Positions 1-6,700 of a stretch of 7,105 nt of DNA are shown one piece after another (the stretch's first letter is position 1; the number at the start of each line of letters is the position of its first letter). Made by a program: the position numbers and the translations under genes. The notes beneath the pieces were generated by a model. That model saw nothing but the letters and a program-made list of their open reading frames with translations, did not search any database and was not told the origin of the DNA. This stretch comes from Actinomycetota bacterium (GTDB taxonomy: Bacteria; Actinomycetota; Thermoleophilia; UBA2241): positions 7,246 through 14,350 of the forward strand of contig PMKX01000107.1 in the NCBI GenBank assembly GCA_003158705.1. Direction: 5' to 3'.

Positions 1-230
1 CCGCGAACGCCGGCCTGTACTCGGAGGCCGGCGTTCGCCTCGCGCACGACGCCCTGCGCGCCGGCGGGGCGGCCGTGTTCTGGTCGCCGGCACGCTACGA
101 GCGCTTCGAGGAGCTGCTCGGCGCGGTCTTCGCGGGCGTGCACCCGGTGCCGGTCAGCGACGTCTTCTGCGACCGGCCCCAGGAGTACACGATGTATGTG
201 TGCCTGCGCAGTGCGGACGACGACAAGTGA
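1..230 (+). CDS. Spermidine synthase-like protein, C-terminal fragment (5' end outside window)
   Basis: An open frame runs in from the left edge (codons in phase with base 3) and stops at TGA 228-230, giving the last 75 residues. The fragment begins NAGLYSEAGVRLAHDALRAG and continues with a hydrophobic strand (AAVFWSP), an amphipathic helix (ERFEELLGAVFAGVHPV) and a terminal strand (EYTMYVCLR). This order, 'LYS..... A...L..GG...VWS......F...L...F..V ... YVYL', is the end of the Rossmann methyltransferase fold in spermidine/spermine-synthase-like proteins of high-GC bacteria. Family members transfer an aminopropyl group from decarboxylated SAM, but many homologues are of unknown specificity. 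The active-site Asp residues and the SAM-binding loop lie upstream and cannot be checked. It could instead be another class I SAM methyltransferase. The next gene on this strand starts 129 bp on. Confidence 0.6.
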   Translation, partial: ANAGLYSEAGVRLAHDALRAGGAAVFWSPARYERFEELLGAVFAGVHPVPVSDVFCDRPQEYTMYVCLRSADDDK

Positions 231-359
231 CGAACGCGCCAGGGACCGTCGCCGCGGGCTAGCCGGCGTGACGCCGTCTGAGGTGGCCGGACATCAGGTC
301 GCTACCCGTTGCGTGGGGTACACTGGGCGTGTCCGCCGTTCCGGTCTTGGAGAGTACAC

Positions 360-557
360 ATGGGACTCACTTGGGACACTCCCGTGGAGATCGCCTACGC
401 GCTCGCGGAAGCGCATCCGGAGGCCGATCCGCTCGACCTGAACTTCGTCGAGCTGCACCGCTGGATCGTGGAGCTGCCCGAGTTCGATGACGATCCCGAG
501 GCGGCTAGCGAGGCCAAGCTGGAAGCCATCGTCCTCGCCTGGCATGCCGAGCTCTGA
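360..557 (+). CDS. iscX: Fe-S cluster assembly protein IscX
   Basis: The 65-residue product matches the IscX/YfhJ family in length (E. coli IscX is 66 residues) and throughout its sequence. It opens MGLTWDTPVEIAYALAEAHP, then has 'DP..L.F.ELHRWI' (residues 23-36), the family's acidic signature PEFDDDPEAASE (about residues 40-51), and a closing helix AKLEAIVLAWHAEL. IscX binds the cysteine desulfurase IscS at the site also used by frataxin, binds iron through its acidic face, and tunes cluster assembly in the cytosol. The ATG is fixed by a GGAGAG Shine-Dalgarno at 349-354, five bases upstream; an upstream in-frame ATG at 309 lacks this support and would add residues outside the family. A TACACT at 319-324 resembles a -10 box, but I see no matching -35. 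The gene is not in an isc operon here: it overlaps the Lon-domain gene behind it. Confidence 0.93.
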   Translation: MGLTWDTPVEIAYALAEAHPEADPLDLNFVELHRWIVELPEFDDDPEAASEAKLEAIVLAWHAEL

Positions 558-1176
558 GCGCACTCTCATCCCCCTGTTCCCGCTGCCGCTGGCGCTGGTG
601 CCGGGGGAGGTTGTCCCCCTGCACATCTTCGAGGAGCGCTACAAGCGTCTGATCGCCGAATGCCGCGCCGGCGGCGGCGAGTTCGGCGTGCTCCTACAGC
701 AGAAGGACGTGGTGGCGGGGGCGGGCTGCACGGCCCGCATGGTGGAGGTCATCGAGGAGTTCGAGGACGGTCGCCTGAACCTGCTCGTCGAAGGCCGCCG
801 CCGCTTCCGGCTGCTGGAGGTCGTGGAGCCTGCCGATCCGGAAGGCGAGTGCCTGCACGGACAGATCGAGTACTTCGGCGACCTCTCGGCGGAGGCCGCT
901 CTCGACATCCAGGAGAAGGCCGTAGCGCTCTTTCTGCGCATGCTCGCCTTGATGGACGTGGAGTCACCGCGGCGGCCGGTCGGCGAGGAGCCGCTCTCGT
1001 TTCTTCTGGCTGCCGCTGTTGACTTCGGCGTCGCTCTCAAGCAGCAACTGCTGGAGTCGATCTCCGAGACCGAGCGGCTCGAGACACTGGTCACCGTGAT
1101 CGAGACGCTGATCCCTCGCTTGGAGCTGCGCCGCGATCGCGAGGAAGCGATCCGCGGCAACGGCAAAGGGGTGTGA
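544..1176 (+). CDS. Stand-alone Lon substrate-binding (LON N-terminal) domain protein
   Basis: The 210-residue product is a single LON substrate-binding domain (the PF02190 type) without the AAA+ ATPase or protease domains of Lon. The signature starts at once: LIPLFPLPLALVPGEVVPLH, then IFEERYKRLI (residues 8-37). A beta-rich core includes FGVLLQQ (47-53) and GRLNLLVEGRRRFRLLEV (about 76-93). The helical end holds DFGVALKQQLLESISETERLETL (about 160-182). Such small proteins occur widely in actinobacteria and proteobacteria; their role is not established, with substrate recognition or protein quality control as the usual guess. The ATG at 544 lies inside iscX, giving a 14-bp overlap, and has no Shine-Dalgarno nearby (the closest GGA is 20 bases away), so translation is probably coupled to iscX. 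An earlier in-frame ATG at 487 would add 19 residues that merely shadow iscX. The stop is 1 bp from the convergent gene's stop. Confidence 0.88.
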   Translation: MPSSERTLIPLFPLPLALVPGEVVPLHIFEERYKRLIAECRAGGGEFGVLLQQKDVVAGAGCTARMVEVIEEFEDGRLNLLVEGRRRFRLLEVVEPADPEGECLHGQIEYFGDLSAEAALDIQEKAVALFLRMLALMDVESPRRPVGEEPLSFLLAAAVDFGVALKQQLLESISETERLETLVTVIETLIPRLELRRDREEAIRGNGKGV

Positions 1177-1177
1177 G

Positions 1178-2152
1178 CTAGGGCACGAGCACGATCTTGC
1201 CGACGTGATGGCCGGCAAGCAGTTCGTGGGCGTGACGCGCCTCAGAAAGCGGCAGTGTCGCGCCAACCACAGCTTTCACGCGGCCCTCGACGCTCAGCTT
1301 GGCGATCTCGCGCATGATGCCGGCGACGCCCGCCCGCCCGGCGTTGTTGAGGCTCAGGAACAGCAGTGAGGCGTCGACGCCCTGGGCTGCTCCGATGGGC
1401 AGTGCCACGTCCGCTTGAGCTCCCGCGGCGACGCAGACTATGCGGCCGCCCTTGCGGATGACGGCGATGTCGGTGGCCAGGTTCTCGCTGAGGAAGACCT
1501 CCAGGACGAGGTCGACGCCGTGCCCAGCCGTGAGACCCTTGGTCTCGGCGACGACGTCCTGTGCTTTGCGGTCGATCACTTCGTCGGCGCCCAGCTCGCG
1601 CACTAGCTTGGCGGCGCCCTGGTCGCCGACAACGGCGATGACACGAGCGCCGAGCGCCTTGGCGATCTGCAGCGCGGCGCTGCCCACGCCGCCGCCGGCG
1701 CCCTGCACGAGGACGGTCTCGCCTTGGCGCAACTGACCGCGATTGACGAGGCCGTAGTAGGCCGTGGGAAAGACGAGACCCATGGCCGCGGCCTCGACGA
1801 ACGTGAGGTTGGCCGGCTTGGGAACGGCCTGCACGGCGGCCAGGAGGGCATACTCAGCGTACGAGCCCTCGCTGCCGACGCCGAGGCCGTTGAAGAAGAC
1901 CTCGTCGCCGACGGCTACGTCACCCACGTCGTCGGCGACCGCGGTGACCACGCCGGCTCCGTCCGTGCCGATCGTCTTGGGCGGCTCTTTGGGCGTGGGG
2001 AAGCGGTTCTCGCGCACCGCCACGTCGAACGGGTTGACGCTGGCCGCCGCGACGCGAACCAAGACTTGGCCGGAGCCGGGCGTAGGCGTGTCGACCTCCT
2101 CGTAGACCAGAACCTCCGGGCCACCGTAGCTGTGGATCCGCACTGCCTTCAC
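1178..2152 (-). CDS. Zinc-free medium-chain dehydrogenase/reductase, NADPH:quinone oxidoreductase type
   Basis: The 324-residue product is a full-length quinone-oxidoreductase-type MDR enzyme, cytosolic, probably reducing quinones or enals with NADPH. The GroES-like half begins MKAVRIHSYGGPEVLVYEEV and has the zinc-free marker SVNPFDVAVREN (residues 38-49), where zinc alcohol dehydrogenases would carry a catalytic Cys. 'GTDGAGVV' follows (about 62-69). The Rossmann half has VLVQGAGGGVGSAALQIAKA (147-166) as nucleotide-binding loop and 'GVDLVLEV' (212-219). The C-terminus HVGKIVLVP (316-324) is typical. No structural zinc Cys cluster is present. The start is GTG (CAC at 2150-2152 on +), chosen because a strong AGGAGGAGA ribosome site precedes it. 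The gene follows the DUF4349 gene in the same direction after 130 bp of hairpin-rich spacer, so cotranscription is uncertain. The true substrate cannot be read from the sequence. Confidence 0.9.
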   Translation of the reverse strand: MKAVRIHSYGGPEVLVYEEVDTPTPGSGQVLVRVAAASVNPFDVAVRENRFPTPKEPPKTIGTDGAGVVTAVADDVGDVAVGDEVFFNGLGVGSEGSYAEYALLAAVQAVPKPANLTFVEAAAMGLVFPTAYYGLVNRGQLRQGETVLVQGAGGGVGSAALQIAKALGARVIAVVGDQGAAKLVRELGADEVIDRKAQDVVAETKGLTAGHGVDLVLEVFLSENLATDIAVIRKGGRIVCVAAGAQADVALPIGAAQGVDASLLFLSLNNAGRAGVAGIMREIAKLSVEGRVKAVVGATLPLSEARHAHELLAGHHVGKIVLVP

Positions 2153-2154
2153 AG

Positions 2155-2164
2155 TCTCCTCCTC
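2155..2164 (-). promoter_or_regulatory. Ribosome binding site of the MDR gene (fixes a GTG start)
   Basis: On the minus strand GAGGAGGAGA ends two bases before the GTG at 2152-2150, and its AGGAGG core is about five bases from it. There is no ATG nearby in this frame, so this site is the reason for calling GTG as the start. Confidence 0.75.
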
Positions 2165-2175
2165 GTCTGCGACAT

Positions 2176-2199
2176 CGAGTCAGGTTCTTCCCCGACTCG
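2176..2199 (-). promoter_or_regulatory. Hairpin 1 in the leader of the MDR gene
   Basis: CGAGTC (2176-2181) is the exact reverse complement of GACTCG (2194-2199). After one mismatch two further G-C pairs (2183-2184 with 2191-2192) close a six-base loop. On the minus-strand transcript this stem lies 23-47 bases before the GTG start at 2152, just upstream of the ribosome site. It could be a leader structure or a protein-binding dyad; no known riboswitch or attenuator pattern is recognisable. Confidence 0.3.
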
Positions 2200-2203
2200 T
2201 ACA

Positions 2204-2235
2204 GTCGCACGCCTGGGCCGACCCAAGCGTGCGAC
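2204..2235 (-). terminator. Hairpin 2: possible terminator after the DUF4349 gene
   Basis: GTCGCACGC (2204-2212) pairs perfectly over 9 bp with GCGTGCGAC (2227-2235). After one C-A mismatch four more pairs (TGGG 2214-2217 with CCCA 2222-2225) close a CCGA tetraloop, for 13 pairs in 32 bases. It starts 48 bases after the DUF4349 stop on the minus strand, where a terminator would sit. No T-run follows on either strand, so it is not a canonical intrinsic terminator. Tail-less terminators of this kind are proposed for high-GC bacteria; the alternative is a leader element of the MDR gene. Confidence 0.4.
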
Positions 2236-2247
2236 CGGCGCGGTCGC
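2231..2247 (-). promoter_or_regulatory. Hairpin 3: 17-base interrupted palindrome overlapping hairpin 2
   Basis: GCGACCG (2231-2237) and CGGTCGC (2241-2247) form a perfect 7-bp stem with a GCG loop. Its left arm shares bases 2231-2235 with hairpin 2, so in RNA only one of the two can form. As DNA it is a near-perfect 17-bp dyad that could be an operator. In very GC-rich DNA such short palindromes also arise by chance. Confidence 0.3.
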
Positions 2248-2282
2248 GGCGGCCTTGCCGACTGCGGGTGCAGGCGGCGTTC

Positions 2283-3389
2283 TCAGGACTCGAGCGGCGC
2301 CGCAGACTGCGGCTGGCGCCGGGGGCCGCCGAAGCGCCGCCACACGAGGCGGATGACCACGATGGCGATGAGGACCAGGACGGCGAACGGCAGGAAGGCC
2401 CCGAGGGCGACGACGGTGACTTTGGCGCCGTCCACGACCAGGCGCAACGAGTGGGTCAGCGCGCCGGTGAAGCTGCCCGACTTGCCGATGTGACCGGCGG
2501 CCGGCGGCTCGTTCTCGCTCAGCGAGACGGTCAGGGTGCTGTAGTCGGTCGTCTCCTTGAGCTGCTTGATCTGAGCGCTCAGTTCCTCGACCGTGAGCTG
2601 TGTGTGGTCGATGCGGTCCTGCACCGCCAGCGCCTGGCCGACGTTGGTGGCCGCGGACAGGAAGCTGAGCAGGCGGTGCTCCACGGCGCGATAGTGGTCA
2701 AGACGGGCCTGGAGATCGACATACTGGCTGGTGACGTCGTCGCTCGAGCTGTCGACTTGCTTCACGTCGCCCAATGCGCCGAAGCGGCGGACGGCCTGGT
2801 CGTACCTGCCGGCCGGCACGCGCACGGTGATGGTCGCATAGGGTTCACCAGTGATCTGCACGCGTGCGGCTGCGGCCTTGCCAGTGTCGCTCTGCTGAGC
2901 GTCGAGCGGTAGCGGCGTGGGCTCGGCGGCGTTCGGTATGGTACCCACGGCGCTGGAGACTATGTAGCCGCCCATGCCGGTGGTGAGCGCGGTGATACGG
3001 TCCACGGTGGCGAACAGCGAGCCGCGCTTGACCACCAGAGTCATGTCGCCGGTGCGCACCAGGTAGTGCTTGCTGGCCACCGGCGGCAGCTGGTCGAAGC
3101 TCAGGTTGCTGCTCGCGCTACTGGCCGACGTGTCCGACGCGCTCGTGGCGCCCCCAGGGACGGGGGCTGCTTGGCCGAAGGCGACGCCGGCATCTGCAGC
3201 ATGCAGCGCCGAGTTCTGGGTGGCCCCGGTCGCCTTGGTGGCCACCGCATGGCTGGACGGGGACTGGACCGCGGTACCGGAGATGCGGCTTGCCGAACGC
3301 GTGGCGCCCAGCACCGTGAACACGACGATTAGAGCGATCGCGGCCAAAGGGATGGCGAACCGTGGGCGCAAGACTGTCCTGACTCTCAT
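2283..3389 (-). CDS. DUF4349 domain envelope protein with N- and C-terminal membrane segments
   Basis: The 368-residue product has a basic N-terminus (MRVRTVLRPR) and a hydrophobic segment at about 11-29, then a Ser/Ala/Thr-rich low-complexity linker (about 30-100). The DUF4349 domain spans about 105-295: 'RTGDMTLVVKRGSLFATVD' (112-130), 'GGYIVSS' (140-146), 'ATITVRVPAGRYDQAVRRFG' (185-204), 'DDVTSQYVDLQARLDHYRAV' (217-236) and 'DYSTLTVSLSE' (282-292). A helical coiled-coil-like stretch covers roughly 224-280, and a second membrane segment about 324-349 is followed by a basic tail (WRRFGGPRR). The domain therefore probably faces outside with both ends anchored. Many DUF4349 proteins are lipoproteins; this one contains no Cys, so it cannot be. 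Function is unknown. The ATG at 3389-3387 has an AAGGAGT ribosome site five to six bases upstream. The gene lies 185 bp after a small membrane ORF and 130 bp before the MDR gene on this strand. Confidence 0.88.
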   Translation of the reverse strand: MRVRTVLRPRFAIPLAAIALIVVFTVLGATRSASRISGTAVQSPSSHAVATKATGATQNSALHAADAGVAFGQAAPVPGGATSASDTSASSASSNLSFDQLPPVASKHYLVRTGDMTLVVKRGSLFATVDRITALTTGMGGYIVSSAVGTIPNAAEPTPLPLDAQQSDTGKAAAARVQITGEPYATITVRVPAGRYDQAVRRFGALGDVKQVDSSSDDVTSQYVDLQARLDHYRAVEHRLLSFLSAATNVGQALAVQDRIDHTQLTVEELSAQIKQLKETTDYSTLTVSLSENEPPAAGHIGKSGSFTGALTHSLRLVVDGAKVTVVALGAFLPFAVLVLIAIVVIRLVWRRFGGPRRQPQSAAPLES

Positions 3390-3421
3390 GACGACTCCTT
3401 CCGGGCGGGGCGAGCGTTGCG

Positions 3422-3436
3422 GTCTCCTCTGGAGAC
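3422..3436 (-). promoter_or_regulatory. Short inverted repeat in the DUF4349 leader
   Basis: GTCTCC (3422-3427) and GGAGAC (3431-3436) form a perfect 6-bp dyad around TCT. It sits 33-47 bases upstream of the DUF4349 ATG, a position fitting an operator or a small leader hairpin. There is no recognisable promoter hexamer pair next to it, and a dyad this short may be chance. Confidence 0.25.
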
Positions 3437-3574
3437 GGGCGCCGGCGGCAGAAGGTTCGCGCTACGGCGAATCGGACGTATGGGTTCGGAGGGACGTGCG
3501 CGAGACGGAGACGTGGCGTGCAGGGCGGGCGACAGATCGGCAGGGCGGCCGCCGGCTCCTCGCCTGGCCTTGCG

Positions 3575-3676
3575 TCAGTGCGCTGGCGCCAGGAGGCTGG
3601 CGAGCAGCACGTACGTTGCGAGGATGAGAATCAGCCCGATGAACGGGCTCAGGTGATGCAGCGAGCGACGGACCAC
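3575..3676 (-). CDS. Predicted single-pass small membrane protein (33 aa)
   Basis: Minus-strand GTG at 3676-3674 opens a 33-residue frame ending at TGA 3577-3575. The product starts MVRRSLHHLSPFIGLILILA and ends TYVLLASLLAPAH: a short basic head (R3, R4, H7, H8), one hydrophobic helix (about residues 11-30), and a short tail. The positive head and uninterrupted helix predict a single inner-membrane span with the N-terminus inside. Support for it being real: GGGAGG lies exactly six bases before the GTG, and 27 of the 32 codons after the start end in G or C, as in the neighbouring genes. It follows putA by 97 bp and precedes the DUF4349 gene by 185 bp on the same strand, so it may ride on the putA transcript. 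I do not recognise a family. Small single-span proteins often act as subunits or modulators of larger membrane complexes; a partner here would be a guess. A non-coding explanation remains possible. Confidence 0.6.
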   Translation of the reverse strand: MVRRSLHHLSPFIGLILILATYVLLASLLAPAH

Positions 3677-3682
3677 TTAAAG

Positions 3683-3688
3683 CCTCCC
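3683..3688 (-). promoter_or_regulatory. Ribosome binding site of the 33-aa ORF
   Basis: GGGAGG on the minus strand, with a six-base spacer (CTTTAA) to the GTG at 3676. It is as good as the sites of the large genes here and is the main reason for calling the short ORF. Confidence 0.6.
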
Positions 3689-3720
3689 GATACGTGACGC
3701 TACCTTTACCTGGTGTATCG
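3688..3720 (-). promoter_or_regulatory. Inverted repeat upstream of the 33-aa ORF
   Basis: CGATAC (3688-3693) is the exact reverse complement of GTATCG (3715-3720), with 21 bases between; two G-T wobble pairs could extend it in RNA. The proximal arm touches the GGGAGG ribosome site, so pairing in the transcript could partly mask translation, or the arms could be a protein-binding dyad. The enclosed bases are less GC-rich than the surroundings. Short arms keep confidence low. Confidence 0.25.
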
Positions 3721-3773
3721 GAAGCTCTGCGGTGTTTCTGAAGTGCGGCTGCGGCCGGAAGGGGGAGGTGAGT

Positions 3774-6700
3774 TCAGTCAGGTGGGGCGAAGCCGCGGCG
3801 CATGGTGTTCTCGGTGATGGTGCGCGGCTCCATGAACTGCAGGAGGTAGTCGGGACCGCCGGCCTTGGAGCCGATGCCGCTCATCTTGAAGCCTCCGAAG
3901 GGCTGGCGCTCCACGAGCGCGCCGGTGATGCCGCGGTTGATGTAGAGGTTGCCGACGCGGAACTCGCGGCGCACGCGGGCGATAGTGGCCGGGCTGCGCG
4001 AGATGAGGCCGCCGGTAAGGGCGAAGCGGGTGCCGTTGGCGATAGCCAGCGCCTCGTCCATGTCCCTGGCGCGCAAGACCGCCACCACAGGGCCGAAGAT
4101 CTCTTCCTGGGCGATGACGGCCTGCGGCGGGACGTCGACGAAGATGTGCGGAGCCACGTAGAAGCCGTGGTCGGGCCAGCCACCTGCGGGAGGCCCGCCG
4201 GCGAAGGCCAGGCGGGCCTCGCTCTTGCCCTGCTCGATGAACTCTTCGATGCGCTCCTTGGCCGCGGCGGTGATGACAGGCCCGACGCGGGTGGCGGGGT
4301 CTTCCGGCGGCCCGACTCGGAGGCTGCGGGTCGCCTCCACGAGCCGGTTCACGAACGTCTCATAGGCCTGCTCGAGCACCACTACGCGTGACGCGGCGGA
4401 GCACTTCTGCCCCGAGTAGTGGAAGGCGGAGACGATCGTCTCCAGCACGGCCACGTCCAGGTCGGCGTCGCTGTCGACGATGATGGCGTTCTTGCCGCCC
4501 ATCTCGGCGATCACGTGCTTGACGCCGTCGCGGGCCGGGTGTTGGGCGGCTTGCGAGATGATGCGCAGACCGACCTCCTGGGAGCCGGTGAAGGCGATGA
4601 GGCTGACATCGGGATGGGTGACTAGGAGATCGCCCACCTCGCCGCCGGAGCAGGGCAGGTAGTTGACCACTCCTGGCGGCGCGCCCGCGGCATGCAGGAT
4701 GCGCGCCAGCTGGGCGCCGATGATGGGAGTGGGGCCGGCGGGCTTGACGATGACCGTGTTGCCGGCCACCAGAGCGGCGCTGGTCATGCCGGTGAGGATG
4801 GCCAGGGGGAAGTTCCAGGGTGCCACGACAAGAGCCGGGCCGCGCGGCTGATAGAAGTAGTGATTGAGCTCGCCGGGGGCGCCTCCCATCTTGCGCTGTC
4901 CGCCGAGGCGCAGCATCTCGCGGCCGTAGTACTCGAGGAAGTCGATGGCTTCGCCGACGTCGGCGTCTGCCTCGCGGCGCGTCTTTGCGGCCTCCAGAGT
5001 CTCGAGAGCGGCGAGCTCGCAGAGCTCGCCGCGCATGAGCTCGGCGGCCCTGAAGAGGAGCGCTGCCCGCTGCGCCGGCGGCGTGTCACCCCACGCCGGC
5101 TGAGCTCGGCGGGCGGCTTCGACCGCGGCCAGCGCCTCGGCGGGGCCGCCGTAGCTGGTCACGCCGACGGTCTCAGCCGGTCGGGCCGGGTTGAACGAGG
5201 CCTCGCGGTGCTTCGTGGTGATCTGGCGGCCGCCGATCCACAGCGGTGACGGCTTGCCAAGACGGTTGCGAACGGCGGCCAGGGCGGCATCGTAGTCGTC
5301 GCGCTTCTCCCGGCGGCTGAAGTCGGCGTGCGGTTGATTGCGGAACGGGCTGGGCGAAGCTGGATCGGTCGACGCGACGACGGCGAGGTGCGGCTGGCAC
5401 GGGAATTCGGGCGAGGGCTGTGGCGGCTGCACGAGCTGGTCCACGGCCTCGCCCTCGACGAAGGTGTGGCGCAGGAAGGAGTCGTTGGCGGTGTTCTCCA
5501 ACAAGCGCCGGACCAGATACGCCATGCCGGGGATGAGCTCGCCGACGGGCGCATACTCGCGCAGCCGCAGACCGAGGGCGCGCACCGCCTCCTTGATTGG
5601 GTCGCCCATGCCGTGCAGCATCTGAATCTCGAAGGCGTCATCGGCCACGCTCAGGGAGCGCGCTGTAGCCATGACAGCCGCCAGCGAGCGTACGTTGTGG
5701 CTGGCGAAGGCGGGCCTGATGGAGGGGTGTTCGAGCATGGTCCGGACCAGGCGTTCGAACATGGCGTCGGTGTCCGGTTTGTGGGTGAACACGGGCAGCG
5801 GCCAGCCCTCCTGTGCCGCCAGCACCGTCTCGTAGTCCCAGTACGCGCCTTTGACCAGGCGCAGGCTGATGGTCCGCCGGCCCGCCTCGGCCCAGTCGAT
5901 GAGGTGCGCGAGGTCGGCTTCGGCGTCGCGCAGATAGGCCTGCAGCACCAAGCCAGCCTGGTCGTACTCGCGGAACTCGTCCTCATCGAGCAACTCGCGG
6001 AAGACGGCAGCGGTCAGGTCGCGGTAGCGGAATTGCTCAAGGTCGAGCGTAAGGGCGGCGCCTGTGTGCATGGCCTTGCGCATGATCGGTCGCAGGCGCT
6101 CGGCGACCGCGCGCACGCTGCCGGCGAAGTCGACGGGATCGATCTGGGAGTACAGCGAAGTGATCTTCAGCGAAAGGTTGACGCGCGGCACTGGTCCCCA
6201 GGCGGCCTGGTCGACGATCGCGGCTGGCTGCCAAGAGGCCGCCTCTTGCGCGAGTCCGTCGAGGAGCTCTAGATAGGCGTGGGCATAGGCGTCGGCTTCG
6301 GCTTCGCTCACCGACGCCTCGCCGAGCACGTCGAGCGTGAAGCCCGTGTCGGCGCGGCGCAGCGCGCGCAGGGTCGGGACGGCGCTGCGCGCATCCCGGC
6401 CGACGATGAAGCGTTGCGCGAAGGCGCGCAACTGCTTGCGGATCACGGCGCCGGCGACCGGCGACAACGGTGAGCCGGGCGCCGCAAGCCCGATGCCGAG
6501 GCGCAGCGGCGCCGGTGCGTGCACGCCCTCCTGGCCGAAGTACTCACGAAGGTGGCGGGCGATTTCAGCTCGTGAGCCGAGAGTGGGGAAGACGTCGACG
6601 AAGCGGAACAGCTCCACCTTGAGGCGTTCGTCCTGCATCGCCCAGTCCATCATCTCGGTCTGCCAGCGCTCCGCCGACCAGCGCGAGAGCTTGGGCTTGG

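Larger units (their letters stand above)
3390..3773. other. 384-bp spacer between the DUF4349 gene and putA
   Basis: This stretch holds a small minus-strand ORF (3575-3676), its ribosome site, and two short inverted repeats (3422-3436 and 3688-3720), each listed separately. Bases 3437-3574 show nothing I can support: the open frames across them on the plus strand are Arg/Ala/Gly-rich, lack ribosome sites and look like GC-driven shadows. I see no U-tailed terminator after the putA stop; the only stem there is a 4-bp CGGC/GCCG near 3748-3757. Confidence 0.6.

Noticed and set aside
250..275. GC palindromes (GGCTAGCC at 257-264 and GGCGT-G-ACGCC at 265-275) between the first gene and iscX, considered as a terminator
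   Set aside because: Stems are short and overlapping and no T-run follows. In DNA this GC-rich such palindromes are expected by chance.
319..324. TACACT as a sigma-70-type -10 box for iscX
   Set aside because: No reasonable -35 hexamer lies 16-18 bases upstream, so it is mentioned only as a possibility in the iscX entry.
487..543. Upstream in-frame ATG for the Lon-domain gene
   Set aside because: It would add 19 residues that merely re-read the iscX coding sequence in another frame. The family signature starts right after the ATG at 544.
1724..2356. Plus-strand open frame of 210 codons across the MDR gene and the hairpin spacer
   Set aside because: Shadow of the MDR and DUF4349 genes, with no coherent fold signature and no ribosome site.
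3437..3574. Plus-strand open frames in the spacer before putA (79 and 185 codons)
   Set aside because: Arg/Ala/Gly-rich translations without ribosome sites or recognisable motifs. The longer one also overlaps the DUF4349 gene antisense.
3732..4391. Plus-strand open frame of 219 codons over the 3' end of putA
   Set aside because: Antisense shadow: Ala/Gly/Asp/His-rich with no motif, and the putA aldehyde dehydrogenase domain on the other strand explains the sequence.
5328..6272. Long plus-strand open frame (314 codons) antisense to putA
   Set aside because: It lies wholly within an intact, fully recognisable putA, is rich in residues expected from reading GC-rich DNA in the wrong frame, and has no ribosome site or family resemblance.
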